Shown: positions 35,915 to 44,106 of the stretch, piece by piece
Numbering within the stretch: the first letter of the stretch is position 1
How the letters are laid out: every line of letters starts with the position of its first letter
Assembly (NCBI RefSeq): GCF_937924975.1
Contig: NZ_CALEYG010000011.1
Coordinates: 32,772-96,771, forward strand
Direction: 5' to 3'
Length of the DNA stretch: 64,000 bases
Source: an uncultured Stomatobaculum sp.
GTDB lineage: Bacteria; Bacillota; Clostridia; Lachnospirales; Lachnospiraceae
Translations under genes and position numbers: made by a program
Notes under the pieces: model-generated
The model's database searches: none
What the model was told of the DNA's origin: nothing
Seen by the model: only the letters and a program-made list of their open reading frames with translations

Positions 35915-36760
35915 TTACGGCGCGGTAGCTGCCCGCGCTTCCGTGTCCTCGCTTTCATCGTAGGCATCGTAGGGCGCCGCGGGATTAAAATACCGCTTTC
36001 CCGAGGTCTTGCAGCAGAGATCGCAGTGTGAAAAGACAAAGTCAAGGTCCGATGAATAGCCCGTGTGCCCCGTGATAACGAGAGGCCGCAAATTCCGCGC
36101 GCGCAGTTTTTCCTCAAATTCCGCAAGGGCGCAAACCGCGAGACGATTATCCTCCGCGAGAGAAGCGAGAAAACTGTAACCGCCGTCCGCCCCGAGCCAT
36201 ATCGCATCGCCGGTCAGAAGATAGCGCCCGTCCAACAGATAGACCATATGCCCCCAGGTGTGCCCCGGCACCAGAAAGCACTCGATTTGAATGTCGCCGA
36301 TTGTGAAAACCTGTCCGTCCCGAAGCAGAACCTTCTCGTTCGGAATCCTGACCGGCGGAAGACTGCCGAGCCGGTAGAGCACGCGGCGCTTCCGCTCGCC
36401 GGTGAGATAACGGTTTTCAATCTCGCCGAGATACACGGTCGCATTCCGAAAGAGACCGCCGCCGTCCGCCTCGACCGCGCCTGTGTGGTCAGTGTCGAGG
36501 TGGGTGAGCAGCACATTTGAAATTTGCGCGGGCTTCAGGCCGAGCCAGCCCATCTTTTCTTCGAGGCGCTCGTAGTGATAGCCCGCATCGATCATGAGCA
36601 CCGTGTCGCCCTTTCGGTAGAAAAACACGTTGGCGACCCACTCCCGCACACAGGCCAGGTGCTCATCGATCCACCCCGTATTCAAAGGGTTAAAAATCCC
36701 CTTGCCCCGGTACATCCAACTCATAAACTTGTGCTGAAACGCTGTTGCCTTTTCTGACAT
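35915..36760 (-). CDS. MBL-fold metallohydrolase
   Basis: This 281-aa metallo-beta-lactamase-fold enzyme has the metal motif LLTHLDTDHTG (HxxxDH), GHTWGHMVYLLDGRYLLTGD and VITGHTGYSS. No leader peptide. The overall pattern resembles lactonase/quorum-quenching and generic hydrolase branches, so the substrate is not assigned. It is not operonic; about 75 nt separate its start from the AAA gene stop. Confidence 0.85.
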   Translation of the reverse strand: MSEKATAFQHKFMSWMYRGKGIFNPLNTGWIDEHLACVREWVANVFFYRKGDTVLMIDAGYHYERLEEKMGWLGLKPAQISNVLLTHLDTDHTGAVEADGGGLFRNATVYLGEIENRYLTGERKRRVLYRLGSLPPVRIPNEKVLLRDGQVFTIGDIQIECFLVPGHTWGHMVYLLDGRYLLTGDAIWLGADGGYSFLASLAEDNRLAVCALAEFEEKLRARNLRPLVITGHTGYSSDLDFVFSHCDLCCKTSGKRYFNPAAPYDAYDESEDTEARAATAP

Positions 36761-36836
36761 GTCACCGCTCCTTTCCCGTGCAAAATCCTGCTTTTCCGCC
36801 TTTACGGAAAGTTAACTATCTCTATTATACGCCGTC

Positions 36837-38732
36837 TCACGCCGCAAAGGGCTGAAATCCGATGACAGCTTTCTTTGCCGTAGCCTGCACTTCCGGCGCC
36901 GAGAAATCCTCCGGGCGCAGCACGAAGTCGTTTTTCACTTCCGTCTCAGCACCTTCGTCCTCGCCGTAGACACGGAGCGCATACGAGAGCAGCGCATTTT
37001 CGACCAGATTTCTGCAGAAACGACCGTTGCCGAAACCGGACTGCCGCACTTCCGGTGCCGCAAGCTTCCGAATCGTGTCTTCCGCCTCGGGCGCAAGCGT
37101 AAAGCCGCGGCGCTCAGCCTCCAGAGCGGTAATCTTAAGCATCTCATCGAGCGAATAATCGCAAAAACCGATTTTAAAGGGGACCCGGGAACGGAGTCCC
37201 GGATTTCTCGCAAAGAACTCCTCCATCTCTTTCGGATAGCCCGCAAAAATCACAACCGTGTCCTCCCGGTTGTTCTCCATCTCCTGCACAATGGTGTTGA
37301 TTGCCTCATCGCCGTAGCTGCCCTCCAAGGGCTCGACCAGAGAGTAAGCCTCATCGATAAAAAGCACCTTCCCCTTGGCACTCCGAAACACTTCCCGGAC
37401 GCGCTCCGCGGTCTGTCCCACATAGCCCGCCACCAGAGAGGCGCGCCCCACTTCGACGAGCTCGGAGCTCTCGAGTATACCGGTCTGCTTCAAAATCCCG
37501 GCGAGGATGCGCGCCACCGTCGTTTTTGCCGTGCCGGGATTCCCGCTGAACTCCATGTTGAGCGCCATGCTGAGCTTCCCCTTTCCCTGCGCCTTCATTT
37601 CTTTCTGCATCTTGGCAAACGCCGCAATTTTTTTGACCTGCATCTTTACCTCGTTTAAACCGATCAGCGTGTCCAGTTCCGCCAGGTAATCCTTTTCGGG
37701 GAGGGAACTTACCGCCGGAAGATGCCGTATTTCTTCGAGCTTATCCTGAATTTCCGCCACGCTCTTACGCCCCATGTTTTTGATGCGCAGCAGCTCATCC
37801 GCGCTGAGTCGTTTCAGCTGCTCAACCGTAAGAATCCCGGCCTTCTTGAGACAGGTATAGCTGCGCACACTGAGTTCCAGATCCTCAATGAGAACCGGAT
37901 TGTAGCAGTAGCCCCGCACTTCCATCTTGGAAGCAGCCTCTTCCAAACTTTCCTGCTCCTTCCACTCTTCGGGAACCTCCTCCAGATTCCGTCTCTGCTG
38001 CCGCCGCTCAATGGCAGATAACAGTAAAAAGAAGCGGAGCAGCCCCTCAAAGAGATAGGATTCGCTGACACAGGCTTCCGTCTCCGCATGCTCCGAAAGC
38101 TCTTCGAGCACCGTTCCCGGAAAGGCAAACGAAATCGCAGTGCGAAGGCGGAGACTGATTGCATTCGGAAAACTCAGGAGAATGCGACCGCGCGTACACG
38201 CGGGATTCTCCCTTCCCTCTGTGCTTCCCGCCACCATGCGAAGCCGACCGCCTTCTTTCATGAGGAGTTTGTAAAACTGCATGGTCAAATCCGCGCGGGA
38301 ACGCTCTTCCATATACTTCCGATAGAGACTTGCGTTCTCCAAAGACGCCTCTGCATCCAAAGTTATGCCTCCGCCGCTCACGGTTTCGGCGAGCGCATAT
38401 ACCTTGCGTCCCTCCGCAAAGAGACTTTCGAGCGTCTTCGACGCCGTCGGCGCCTCCTCCGCACAATCCTCAAAAATCCAGCCGTAGTCCGCATCGCGCA
38501 CCGCCGTATCCGGCGCCGCGAACAGGAAAATTTCCTGCTTTACGCCCCGCTCCGGCCTGAATTCCATCCCGAGAAAGCCCTCCTCCGGAAGCAGCGCCGA
38601 AGCCTGCAAAAAACGCCCTGCCGCCTGACCCGCCGCCTGACCCGGGGTACTCTCACCGTCCACGGGCAGCTGCGGCGTAAACACCGAAACGTTTTCCTGA
38701 CGACCGAACACCTTATCATTCATATTCTTCAT
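36837..38732 (-). CDS. AAA+ ATPase (CbxX/SpoVK type) with an RNA polymerase alpha-CTD-like domain
   Basis: This 631-aa protein has three parts. Residues 1-270 resemble nothing I recognise. Residues 281-336 match the alpha subunit C-terminal domain of RNA polymerase (IEDLELSVRSYTCLKKAGI, then NMGRKSVAEIQDKL). Residues 350-600 are a CbxX/CfxQ/SpoVK-type AAA+ module: Walker A GNPGTAKTT, Walker B VLFIDEAYSLVE, sensor VVIFAGYP, arginine finger region NPGLRSRVPF. Walker A has Ala where Gly is usual. The alpha-CTD could contact DNA or transcription factors, which would make this a remodelling ATPase linked to transcription (inference). A large terminator lies between it and the upstream cell-wall gene. 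Confidence 0.82.
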   Translation of the reverse strand: MKNMNDKVFGRQENVSVFTPQLPVDGESTPGQAAGQAAGRFLQASALLPEEGFLGMEFRPERGVKQEIFLFAAPDTAVRDADYGWIFEDCAEEAPTASKTLESLFAEGRKVYALAETVSGGGITLDAEASLENASLYRKYMEERSRADLTMQFYKLLMKEGGRLRMVAGSTEGRENPACTRGRILLSFPNAISLRLRTAISFAFPGTVLEELSEHAETEACVSESYLFEGLLRFFLLLSAIERRQQRRNLEEVPEEWKEQESLEEAASKMEVRGYCYNPVLIEDLELSVRSYTCLKKAGILTVEQLKRLSADELLRIKNMGRKSVAEIQDKLEEIRHLPAVSSLPEKDYLAELDTLIGLNEVKMQVKKIAAFAKMQKEMKAQGKGKLSMALNMEFSGNPGTAKTTVARILAGILKQTGILESSELVEVGRASLVAGYVGQTAERVREVFRSAKGKVLFIDEAYSLVEPLEGSYGDEAINTIVQEMENNREDTVVIFAGYPKEMEEFFARNPGLRSRVPFKIGFCDYSLDEMLKITALEAERRGFTLAPEAEDTIRKLAAPEVRQSGFGNGRFCRNLVENALLSYALRVYGEDEGAETEVKNDFVLRPEDFSAPEVQATAKKAVIGFQPFAA

Positions 38733-38956
38733 AGCTTTGCCTCACTTTCCTGTATGCAAATGTTTCTTGCCTGCTTGCTGTCTCTTTGCCTTTATCTTTG
38801 CTGTTGTTTTTGCTTTTGTATTTTTTGTTTCTTGGTCGCAGTCAGTCAGGATTCGCGTCTTGGCACGCTCTCTGCGCTTACAGATCCCGGCGTGCTTCCC
38901 CGCTCGCTTGCTCCGAACAGCTGCGGATTCACTTGTCAAGGTGCGACAGGAATTGA

Positions 38957-39043
38957 GGCAAAACAAAAAACCGATGCCTCACCAGAGTGAAAATGGGCGC
39001 ACGAATCCTGTCTTCGCACTATTCACTCTGTTGAAACATCGGT
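38957..39043 (-). terminator. large two-stem RNA structure ending in a T-tract
   Basis: ACCGATG (38970-38976) pairs with CATCGGT (39037-39043), and inside it CAGAGTGAA (38983-38991) pairs with TTCACTCTG (39022-39030), leaving a 30-nt apical part. On the minus strand the outer stem runs straight into TTTTTTGTTTT. This is far larger than a normal terminator and may be an attenuator or small RNA in front of the AAA gene, or the terminator of the cell-wall protein gene. The rest of the roughly 410-nt gap (38733-39144) shows no coding signal on either strand. Confidence 0.6.
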
Positions 39044-39144
39044 CTCAACGATTTGATTTAGGTCTTATTTTACGCGCCTGGGCAGGGGTTGTCAAGGGCT
39101 ATGCAAAAATACATGCAGGCAAAGCGTCTCGACAAATTCATACT

Positions 39145-40602
39145 TTACCGAGACGGGAAGCTGCCGGCGGCAAAAATTGTACCGGTCTCCTGACCGTTGC
39201 CGCTCAGGTACTGCGCTACATTACTCTCTGTGATTTCAACAAAGAGTATGTTGTAGCATGCGTCACGATAGTATTTTTCAACTGTCTGACTCATAATCTT
39301 TGCCTGATCCGGGCCCACCCAAGCCTCAGCATTTTCATAGTAACCCCAGAAAATATCGGAGTCGTCGTATACCGTCAAATTCCCGTCACTCCCTACACCG
39401 AGCACTCGGGTAATGTTCTTCCCACGCATTCTTCCGATCACAATCCGATGTGAAGAAGGCATCAGATAATTCCAAGCCTCGATTCCATCCAGGGCATACT
39501 GATTTAAACGATCCGTGTAGTAGAAGATTCGGGAAATCGCATCGTCATATCCGCCTGTATCCAACTCTGTCAGCAACTCCCAGACCCCGTCGCCGTTGAT
39601 GTCCACGACCGCGAACTGTCCGCCGGGCAGTTTTCTGCCGTTCCAACTCCGGTCGAGGAGTATGGTTCGGTAGGCTTCTACCGCCTTCTCGTTTTGGCTC
39701 TTCTCGATCTTCTTACCGTTTTCATCCAACTGATAGCCGTCCGGGGTCGTTGCCGAAACCAGCATAACGCCGTCCGCGCCGACATAATAATCCCCGTCCA
39801 CATTGCGCCAACCGTTTGCAATGACACCGTTCTCATCGAGGTAGTAGAAATTGTCGCCGAGTTCCAACCAGCCCGTCATCATCTCGCCGTTCTCGGCAAA
39901 GTGATACCAGTTGCCGTCAATCTGCCGCCAGCCGACCACCGGCACCCCGGTATCGTCGTTATAGTACCAGCCGTTGTCCTTTTGGTACCAGCTGTTCATA
40001 TGATACTTTTCCGGGTCGAGCTTGATTACATAGCTAAGCTCCACCGGCTCACCGGCCTCCCCCTTTTGATTGACCGCATAGCAGCGGAGACGATAGGTCC
40101 CACTTCTGCGAAAGCGAAGCGGCTTTTCGTAATCCTGCTCTTCCGCGCTCTCGCCCTCCGGTGCTTCCAAGAGGGTATAGCGTATCGAAACGCCCTTACT
40201 CGTTAACTCCAGATCCACCGGATCCTCATAACTGCCGGATTCGAGCGATGCTTTGACAGTGGGATTGTAGCGCTCCAGCGCCTCTTGCATCAGCGCCGCA
40301 TCTTTCGAAGTCTTGCCGGACATCGCCTCAGTGGCGGTCTTTAAAAGCGTGACCGCATCCGCATGCCGATTGTTTCTCTCATAAATCTCCGCGAGCGCGA
40401 GATACGCCTCTGCCCGCTTCGGCTTCATTCGGATAGCCTTCTCGTAGATCGGGATTGCTTCTTCCGTGTCTCCGAGCTGCCACTCCTGTTCAGCCGCCTG
40501 CACCGTCCGCGTATAGCGTGTGCTCTCATACCCCGCAAAGACCGCTGCGCCGAGAACCACGCCCGCTGCGAGAACCACAGCGACCAGCTTTTGCTTTTTC
40601 AT
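39145..40602 (-). CDS. exported TPR / cell-wall-binding-repeat protein (cassette copy 1)
   Basis: This 485-aa protein has an N-terminal membrane anchor or signal (LVAVVLAAGVVLGAAVFAGY) and two to three TPR units (AIPIYEKAIRMKPKRAEAYLALAEIYERN, 40-110). A chitobiase/HEX C-terminal-like domain (113-190) is followed by glucan/choline-binding-type repeats (GWRQIDGNWYHFAENG, GWLELGDNFYYLDENG, about 205-280). The C-terminal domain contains VVDINGDGVWELL, an EF-hand-like loop. It would sit on the cell surface attached to wall polymers. It is a paralogue of the 512-aa protein at 53166-54704 and forms the end of the first LOTUS cassette. Confidence 0.85.
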   Translation of the reverse strand: MKKQKLVAVVLAAGVVLGAAVFAGYESTRYTRTVQAAEQEWQLGDTEEAIPIYEKAIRMKPKRAEAYLALAEIYERNNRHADAVTLLKTATEAMSGKTSKDAALMQEALERYNPTVKASLESGSYEDPVDLELTSKGVSIRYTLLEAPEGESAEEQDYEKPLRFRRSGTYRLRCYAVNQKGEAGEPVELSYVIKLDPEKYHMNSWYQKDNGWYYNDDTGVPVVGWRQIDGNWYHFAENGEMMTGWLELGDNFYYLDENGVIANGWRNVDGDYYVGADGVMLVSATTPDGYQLDENGKKIEKSQNEKAVEAYRTILLDRSWNGRKLPGGQFAVVDINGDGVWELLTELDTGGYDDAISRIFYYTDRLNQYALDGIEAWNYLMPSSHRIVIGRMRGKNITRVLGVGSDGNLTVYDDSDIFWGYYENAEAWVGPDQAKIMSQTVEKYYRDACYNILFVEITESNVAQYLSGNGQETGTIFAAGSFPSR

Positions 40603-40635
40603 CTCTCATCCCCCTTTCAATGATATTTCAGCCAC

Positions 40636-40903
40636 TCAGTAACTCAGATACTGCACCAGCGCATAGCCGCGTCTGCCGTTATCAATGACCTCATAGAAAC
40701 CATTTTCCGCACTTTCAAGCACCGTGACAGGTGCCCCGAAGGGACTCTGCCGCAGGGCACGCGCCTGCGTGGACGGAGATTCACGGAGCGAAATCGACTC
40801 CGCACAGTTTGAGACAAACATGGTCAGCGAATGATACGTCGCCGCAGACCGACATACCAAGTACACCCAGCGCGCAAAGCAATAACCAAAGCTTTCGTCT
40901 CAT
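40636..40903 (-). pseudogene. frameshifted SH3-domain exported protein (cassette copy 1)
   Basis: A ribosome binding site and ATG at 40903 open a signal-peptide-like frame (MRRKLWLLLCALGVLGMSVC) that ends after 40 codons. In the neighbouring frame lies an intact bacterial SH3 domain (MFVSNCAESISLRESPST ... GAPVTVLESAENGFYEVIDNG) ending at 40636. That domain closely resembles the first SH3 domain of the protein at 54737-55534. A single-base indel between the signal peptide and the SH3 domain (roughly 40810-40880) would explain this. No homopolymer tract is present, so slippage-type phase variation is not obvious. Confidence 0.75.
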
Positions 40904-40929
40904 TCCTCCCCCCTTACCGCCTGTCCGCT

Positions 40930-43026
40930 TTATTCCTCCTCGTCATCCGAACCGTTCGACTGAATGCTGTCGGTCCGGAGCCAGTCGCTGTCCGGCCGGG
41001 TGAGAAGACGGCTGTTGTTATAAGCCAGGTCAAGCGGCAACACGGTCTGCCCCTGATACGCGCCCGACTGCAAATGCTCGACCACAAGCGCCAAATCCAC
41101 CTGTCCCTCCTCCGAGAGGCAGAGCGGCAGCAAAAGCGAGCAGAGATTTCTGGTCGGAAAGTACACCGGAATCGCCGTCTTATAATTCCACTCAACCCGC
41201 TTTAAGGTTAAATGAATGGCCGCCTCCAGCCGGTTTTTCAAATTGTTCAGCACCACGGGCGTATTGTTGATGCGCTCGCCGAGCGCTTCGAAATAGCGCT
41301 TTCTCTCGCTGTCCTTGGCGTGCTTCGGATAGACCTCTTCCAATTTCACGCCGTCGATTTCAAGCATATCAGGCGGGCAATTCTCCTGCAGAAAGCGAAG
41401 CGGAAAGCGGCTGATGCGCTCCACAATGATGTGCGTGTAATCGCAGAGCAGCTGGGTCGATGTGTCGTAGACCATGTTCTGGAACTTATTCTCAAAATAG
41501 TCGGCGCGCTTCGGCAGCGGATAAAAGAGCCTTGCCAAGGTTTTTCCGGACTGCTCTCCCGCCACGACAAAGTCAAGCAAATACCAGTAGGGCTGCGGCG
41601 TCATCGTGTTCTTCTTAAAGAGCGCGTAGATATACTCGTACTTTTTGTCGACCAGCCCCGTATTGAACGCCGCATACTCTTCTCCGGCGTGTTCCGGATC
41701 CGTGGTATTCCCGAATAAGATCTTGTCCTCGATTGCAAGCCGCTTGAAGGTGTAGGCGAGATAGTTCTTTAAAATCGGGTAATTCTCGGCCTCGGCGGCA
41801 TTCGCCGCGCCGTAATACCACTTTTCCTCCAACGCCTTGTCCGCGAGCTCTTTGATTTTTGCATTCGGAATTCTGGACCAGTTAAAAAGCCAGGAATCCC
41901 TGGTCGGGAATTTTCCCTCCACGGTTCTGTGCGCTGACACGGGAACATAAGACGACTGCGGTCTGACTGATGTTCTCGCAGTTTTTCCGGCGCCCTCTCT
42001 TCTGTCATCCGCCTTGAGCCGCGCATAGGCAACCCAGGCCTTACCGCTCGGTGTGGGCTCCCGCTTTAAGGCAATCAGTTCCGGAAACTGCTCGAGGAAA
42101 GGCAAAATCTTCTGAAAGCCGAGCAGCTTCACATCGATTCCGTTTCCCTTGAGCGCTTCCCCGATTCCGGCTAAGTTGACCCACCCCGCTTCATCCGACG
42201 CAGCACTCTGAACCGCCGCGCAAACCTTCGGGCCGAGCGTCGCTTTCTCTTCCGCAGAGAGTTCCGGTTGCAATGCTTCTTCGCTTCCCGAAGCTGCCTT
42301 CGTTGTCCGGGTGCCCGCAGGCGGCACGGACGGTTCAGTGACCGCGCCCGCGTGTACCGCATCCGCACGCACCGCATGCTGTACAGGCGTATGTCCTACG
42401 CCCTCCGACGAAAGCGCGGACGCCGCACCTCGAAGCTTCGCATAGACGACCCAGGCCTTGCCGCTCGGTGTGGGCTCCCGCTTTACTGCAAGCAGTTCCG
42501 GGAACTGCTCAAGAAACGAGAAAATCTTCTGAAACCCGAACTGCTTGGCATCCACCCCGTTTTCTTTGAGCAGGGCACCGAGACTCGCGAGGTTCACCCA
42601 GCCCCCTTCATTGGGAATCGCACTTCGAAAAGCAGCTTGAATCTTCGGTGCAAGTGCTGCCTTCGCCTCCGCGGAAAGTTCCGGCTGTGCAGGTTCTTCC
42701 GGCAAGACCGGCCGTAGCGGCTGTTCGGAAGCTTCCGCTTTCTGCCCCGCTGTCGCTTCTAAAGTCTCAAAGTCCTTCAGCTGCACATAGGATTTTGCGG
42801 GAAGACCACCGCCCGCAGGTGCTCCGTCCACCAGATTTAAAACTGCCCGGAATTCATTCAAAAAATCCCGAAGGCTCGCAAAACCGAAGTCCGCATAGCG
42901 AAGCCCCTCTGCCGCAAAGAGTGGTTCGAGCGTCACAATGTCCACCATATTGTAGGCCGAAGCCTGCCGCTCCCGAATGATCTTCCGGATTTGCGGCTCC
43001 CATCTTCTTTTTTCTTCCGGATGCAT
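40930..43026 (-). CDS. triple-LOTUS (OST-HTH) and DUF3825 protein (cassette copy 1)
   Basis: This 698-aa cytoplasmic protein has three winged-helix LOTUS/OST-HTH-like units at about 10-85, 124-198 and 263-338, recognised by patterns such as GWVNLASLGALLKENGVDAK and FGFQKIFSFLEQFPEL. LOTUS domains bind RNA in known cases. The region from about 370 to the end matches DUF3825: ILKNYLAYTFKRLAIEDKI, FNTGLVDKKYEYIYALF, LLLPLCLSEEGQVDLALV, LAYNNSRLL and PDSDWL. Units 2 and 3 are near copies with a period of 139 codons. The function is unknown; RNA binding is inferred. The start has an AGGAAGGTGG site, and the promoter is shared in type with two other genes. Confidence 0.82.
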   Translation of the reverse strand: MHPEEKRRWEPQIRKIIRERQASAYNMVDIVTLEPLFAAEGLRYADFGFASLRDFLNEFRAVLNLVDGAPAGGGLPAKSYVQLKDFETLEATAGQKAEASEQPLRPVLPEEPAQPELSAEAKAALAPKIQAAFRSAIPNEGGWVNLASLGALLKENGVDAKQFGFQKIFSFLEQFPELLAVKREPTPSGKAWVVYAKLRGAASALSSEGVGHTPVQHAVRADAVHAGAVTEPSVPPAGTRTTKAASGSEEALQPELSAEEKATLGPKVCAAVQSAASDEAGWVNLAGIGEALKGNGIDVKLLGFQKILPFLEQFPELIALKREPTPSGKAWVAYARLKADDRREGAGKTARTSVRPQSSYVPVSAHRTVEGKFPTRDSWLFNWSRIPNAKIKELADKALEEKWYYGAANAAEAENYPILKNYLAYTFKRLAIEDKILFGNTTDPEHAGEEYAAFNTGLVDKKYEYIYALFKKNTMTPQPYWYLLDFVVAGEQSGKTLARLFYPLPKRADYFENKFQNMVYDTSTQLLCDYTHIIVERISRFPLRFLQENCPPDMLEIDGVKLEEVYPKHAKDSERKRYFEALGERINNTPVVLNNLKNRLEAAIHLTLKRVEWNYKTAIPVYFPTRNLCSLLLPLCLSEEGQVDLALVVEHLQSGAYQGQTVLPLDLAYNNSRLLTRPDSDWLRTDSIQSNGSDDEEE
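41900..42680 (-). repeat. tandem 417-bp internal duplication in the LOTUS gene
   Basis: The DNA encoding LOTUS unit 2 (from about 42441) and unit 3 (from about 42024) is highly similar with an offset of exactly 417 bp (139 codons). The best-conserved stretch encodes FLEQFPEL and KREPTPSGKAWV in both. The divergent linkers show it is not an assembly artefact. Confidence 0.75.
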
Positions 43027-43142
43027 ACTGCGTTTCCACCTTCCTAGCTATAAAGTAGTGCGCTCTGCGGTGCGTTTCGCCTCTTTCAAATCTCAATTCC
43101 CCGCACCAAGACCTGCTTCTTTTCATAAAATATTCATAAGTT

Positions 43143-43171
43143 ACCATACTTCCACAGCTGTTTCCCGTCAA
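43143..43171 (-). promoter_or_regulatory. promoter A of LOTUS gene 1
   Basis: Minus strand TTGACG (complement of 43166-43171), 17-nt spacer, TATGGT (complement of 43143-43148). It is preceded by TTGCAAC and by a terminator, and followed by a leader of about 110 nt. The same arrangement is found at 44078-44106 and 59090-59118. Confidence 0.7.
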
Positions 43172-43182
43172 GTTGCAAATGC

Positions 43183-43218
43183 GAAAAGAGCCCGAACTCA
43201 TGGGAGTTCGAGCTCTTT
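43183..43218 (-). terminator. intrinsic terminator in repeat copy A
   Basis: GAGCTCGAACTC pairs with GAGTTCGGGCTC around CCAT, followed on the minus strand by TTTTC. It lies just upstream of promoter A. Confidence 0.7.
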
Positions 43219-43308
43219 CGCTCATACAGCGATGACCAAACGTCGTACCAAGATAGCGACTCAAAAGAATATACCCTTTCACATCGGTGCGGTAACAGAA
43301 AAGCTGCT

Positions 43309-43454
43309 TCACCCCACCACCAGCTTGTTGTTCTTTCGCAGGTACTTGGCTGGGATGGGTGCATCCGGGCGCCGGGTGATGTTCATCGGCTTGCTGCCCT
43401 CGTGCTTCACATAATTCGCGGTTCCGAGGTAGGTATAGGCCGCTGCCGTGTTAT
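43309..43454 (-). pseudogene. duplicated 3' fragment of the DUF3427 helicase gene
   Basis: The last 48 codons of the helicase are repeated here, ending in PIPAKYLRKNNKLVVG and a stop codon. There is no start codon or ribosome binding site, so it is not expressed as a protein. It begins right where the GNAT stop codon ends. Confidence 0.85.
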
Positions 43455-44038
43455 AGCCGTTTCACCATCATATACTCATTCACAAACGATCCATCCCTCA
43501 TGCGTATGGCATCCAGCTTTACCCCTGTAATCCGAAATCCCATTTTCTCATACAAGCCCCTTGCTCTCTTGTTACCCTCTATAAAGTCAAGTTCAATCTG
43601 ACGGACATCGCCACGCTCTCCGGCTACTTGAAACATCTCTTCAAACATCCTTGTTCCGATTCCGAGATTCCAGAACTCTTGCAGAAGGGCAATCGCAACG
43701 GAAGCCCTATGACGATCTTTTTCCCCGGTACGAAAAGAAATCTGACAGCTTCCTGCAATCCTGCCGTCTACAGCGCAGATGATCATCAGTCCGTTCTTAT
43801 TATCACAGTTCGCCCGAAGAAAGGCTTTTTCCTGATCAAGCGTAAACCCCGCAAATTCCTCCGGAAACTTCATCAGGAAATCTGTCTCACCCGATGCCTT
43901 TATGATAAATTGAAGCATATTTTCCGCATCATCCGCTGAAGGACTCCGAAGAAAAACATTGCGTCCATCTTTCAGTTTGAACTCTTTTTCCTTAAAAACC
44001 ACCTTAAATTTCCCCCCTTTTATCGTTCCTCTATCCAT
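43451..44038 (-). CDS. GNAT-family N-acetyltransferase
   Basis: This GNAT enzyme (195 aa from the ATG at 44038, or 183 aa from a GTG at 44002 that has the better ribosome binding site, AAGGGGGG) has the acetyl-CoA loop EFWNLGIGTRMFEEM. The family ending is IELDFIEGNKRARGLYEKMGFRITG. The substrate is unknown. It is framed by the two copies of a diverged 310-bp direct repeat and starts from promoter B. Confidence 0.88.
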   Translation of the reverse strand: MDRGTIKGGKFKVVFKEKEFKLKDGRNVFLRSPSADDAENMLQFIIKASGETDFLMKFPEEFAGFTLDQEKAFLRANCDNKNGLMIICAVDGRIAGSCQISFRTGEKDRHRASVAIALLQEFWNLGIGTRMFEEMFQVAGERGDVRQIELDFIEGNKRARGLYEKMGFRITGVKLDAIRMRDGSFVNEYMMVKRL

Positions 44039-44077
44039 GAAAAGAACTTATCCAAGCCCTTATTCTCTTCTCCGGTT

Positions 44078-44106
44078 TCCATACCTCCAAGGCTGTTTTT
44101 CGTCAA
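44078..44106 (-). promoter_or_regulatory. promoter B of the GNAT gene
   Basis: Minus strand TTGACG (complement of 44101-44106), 17-nt spacer, TATGGA (complement of 44078-44083). Upstream context TTTGCATTTGCAAC... is shared in part with promoter A. Confidence 0.65.

Larger units (their letters stand above)
43144..43455. repeat. direct repeat copy A: helicase 3' tail, terminator and promoter
   Basis: This segment matches 44080-44388 along its length in the same orientation, with scattered differences. It contains the last 48 codons of the helicase gene (43309-43454, stop intact, reading NTAAAYTYLGTANYVKHEG), then a terminator, then promoter A. The helicase tail directly abuts the stop codon of the GNAT gene. 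It is a duplicated block, old enough to have diverged. Confidence 0.8.

Noticed and set aside
38737..39453. 238-codon plus-strand open frame across the gap and the end of the wall-protein gene
   Set aside because: No ribosome binding site; half of it is antisense to a confirmed gene and the other half covers a structured RNA.
41900..42680. Possible CRISPR-like or phase-variation repeat in LOTUS gene 1
   Set aside because: There are only two long units, in frame and coding for LOTUS domains, without spacers or short tracts.
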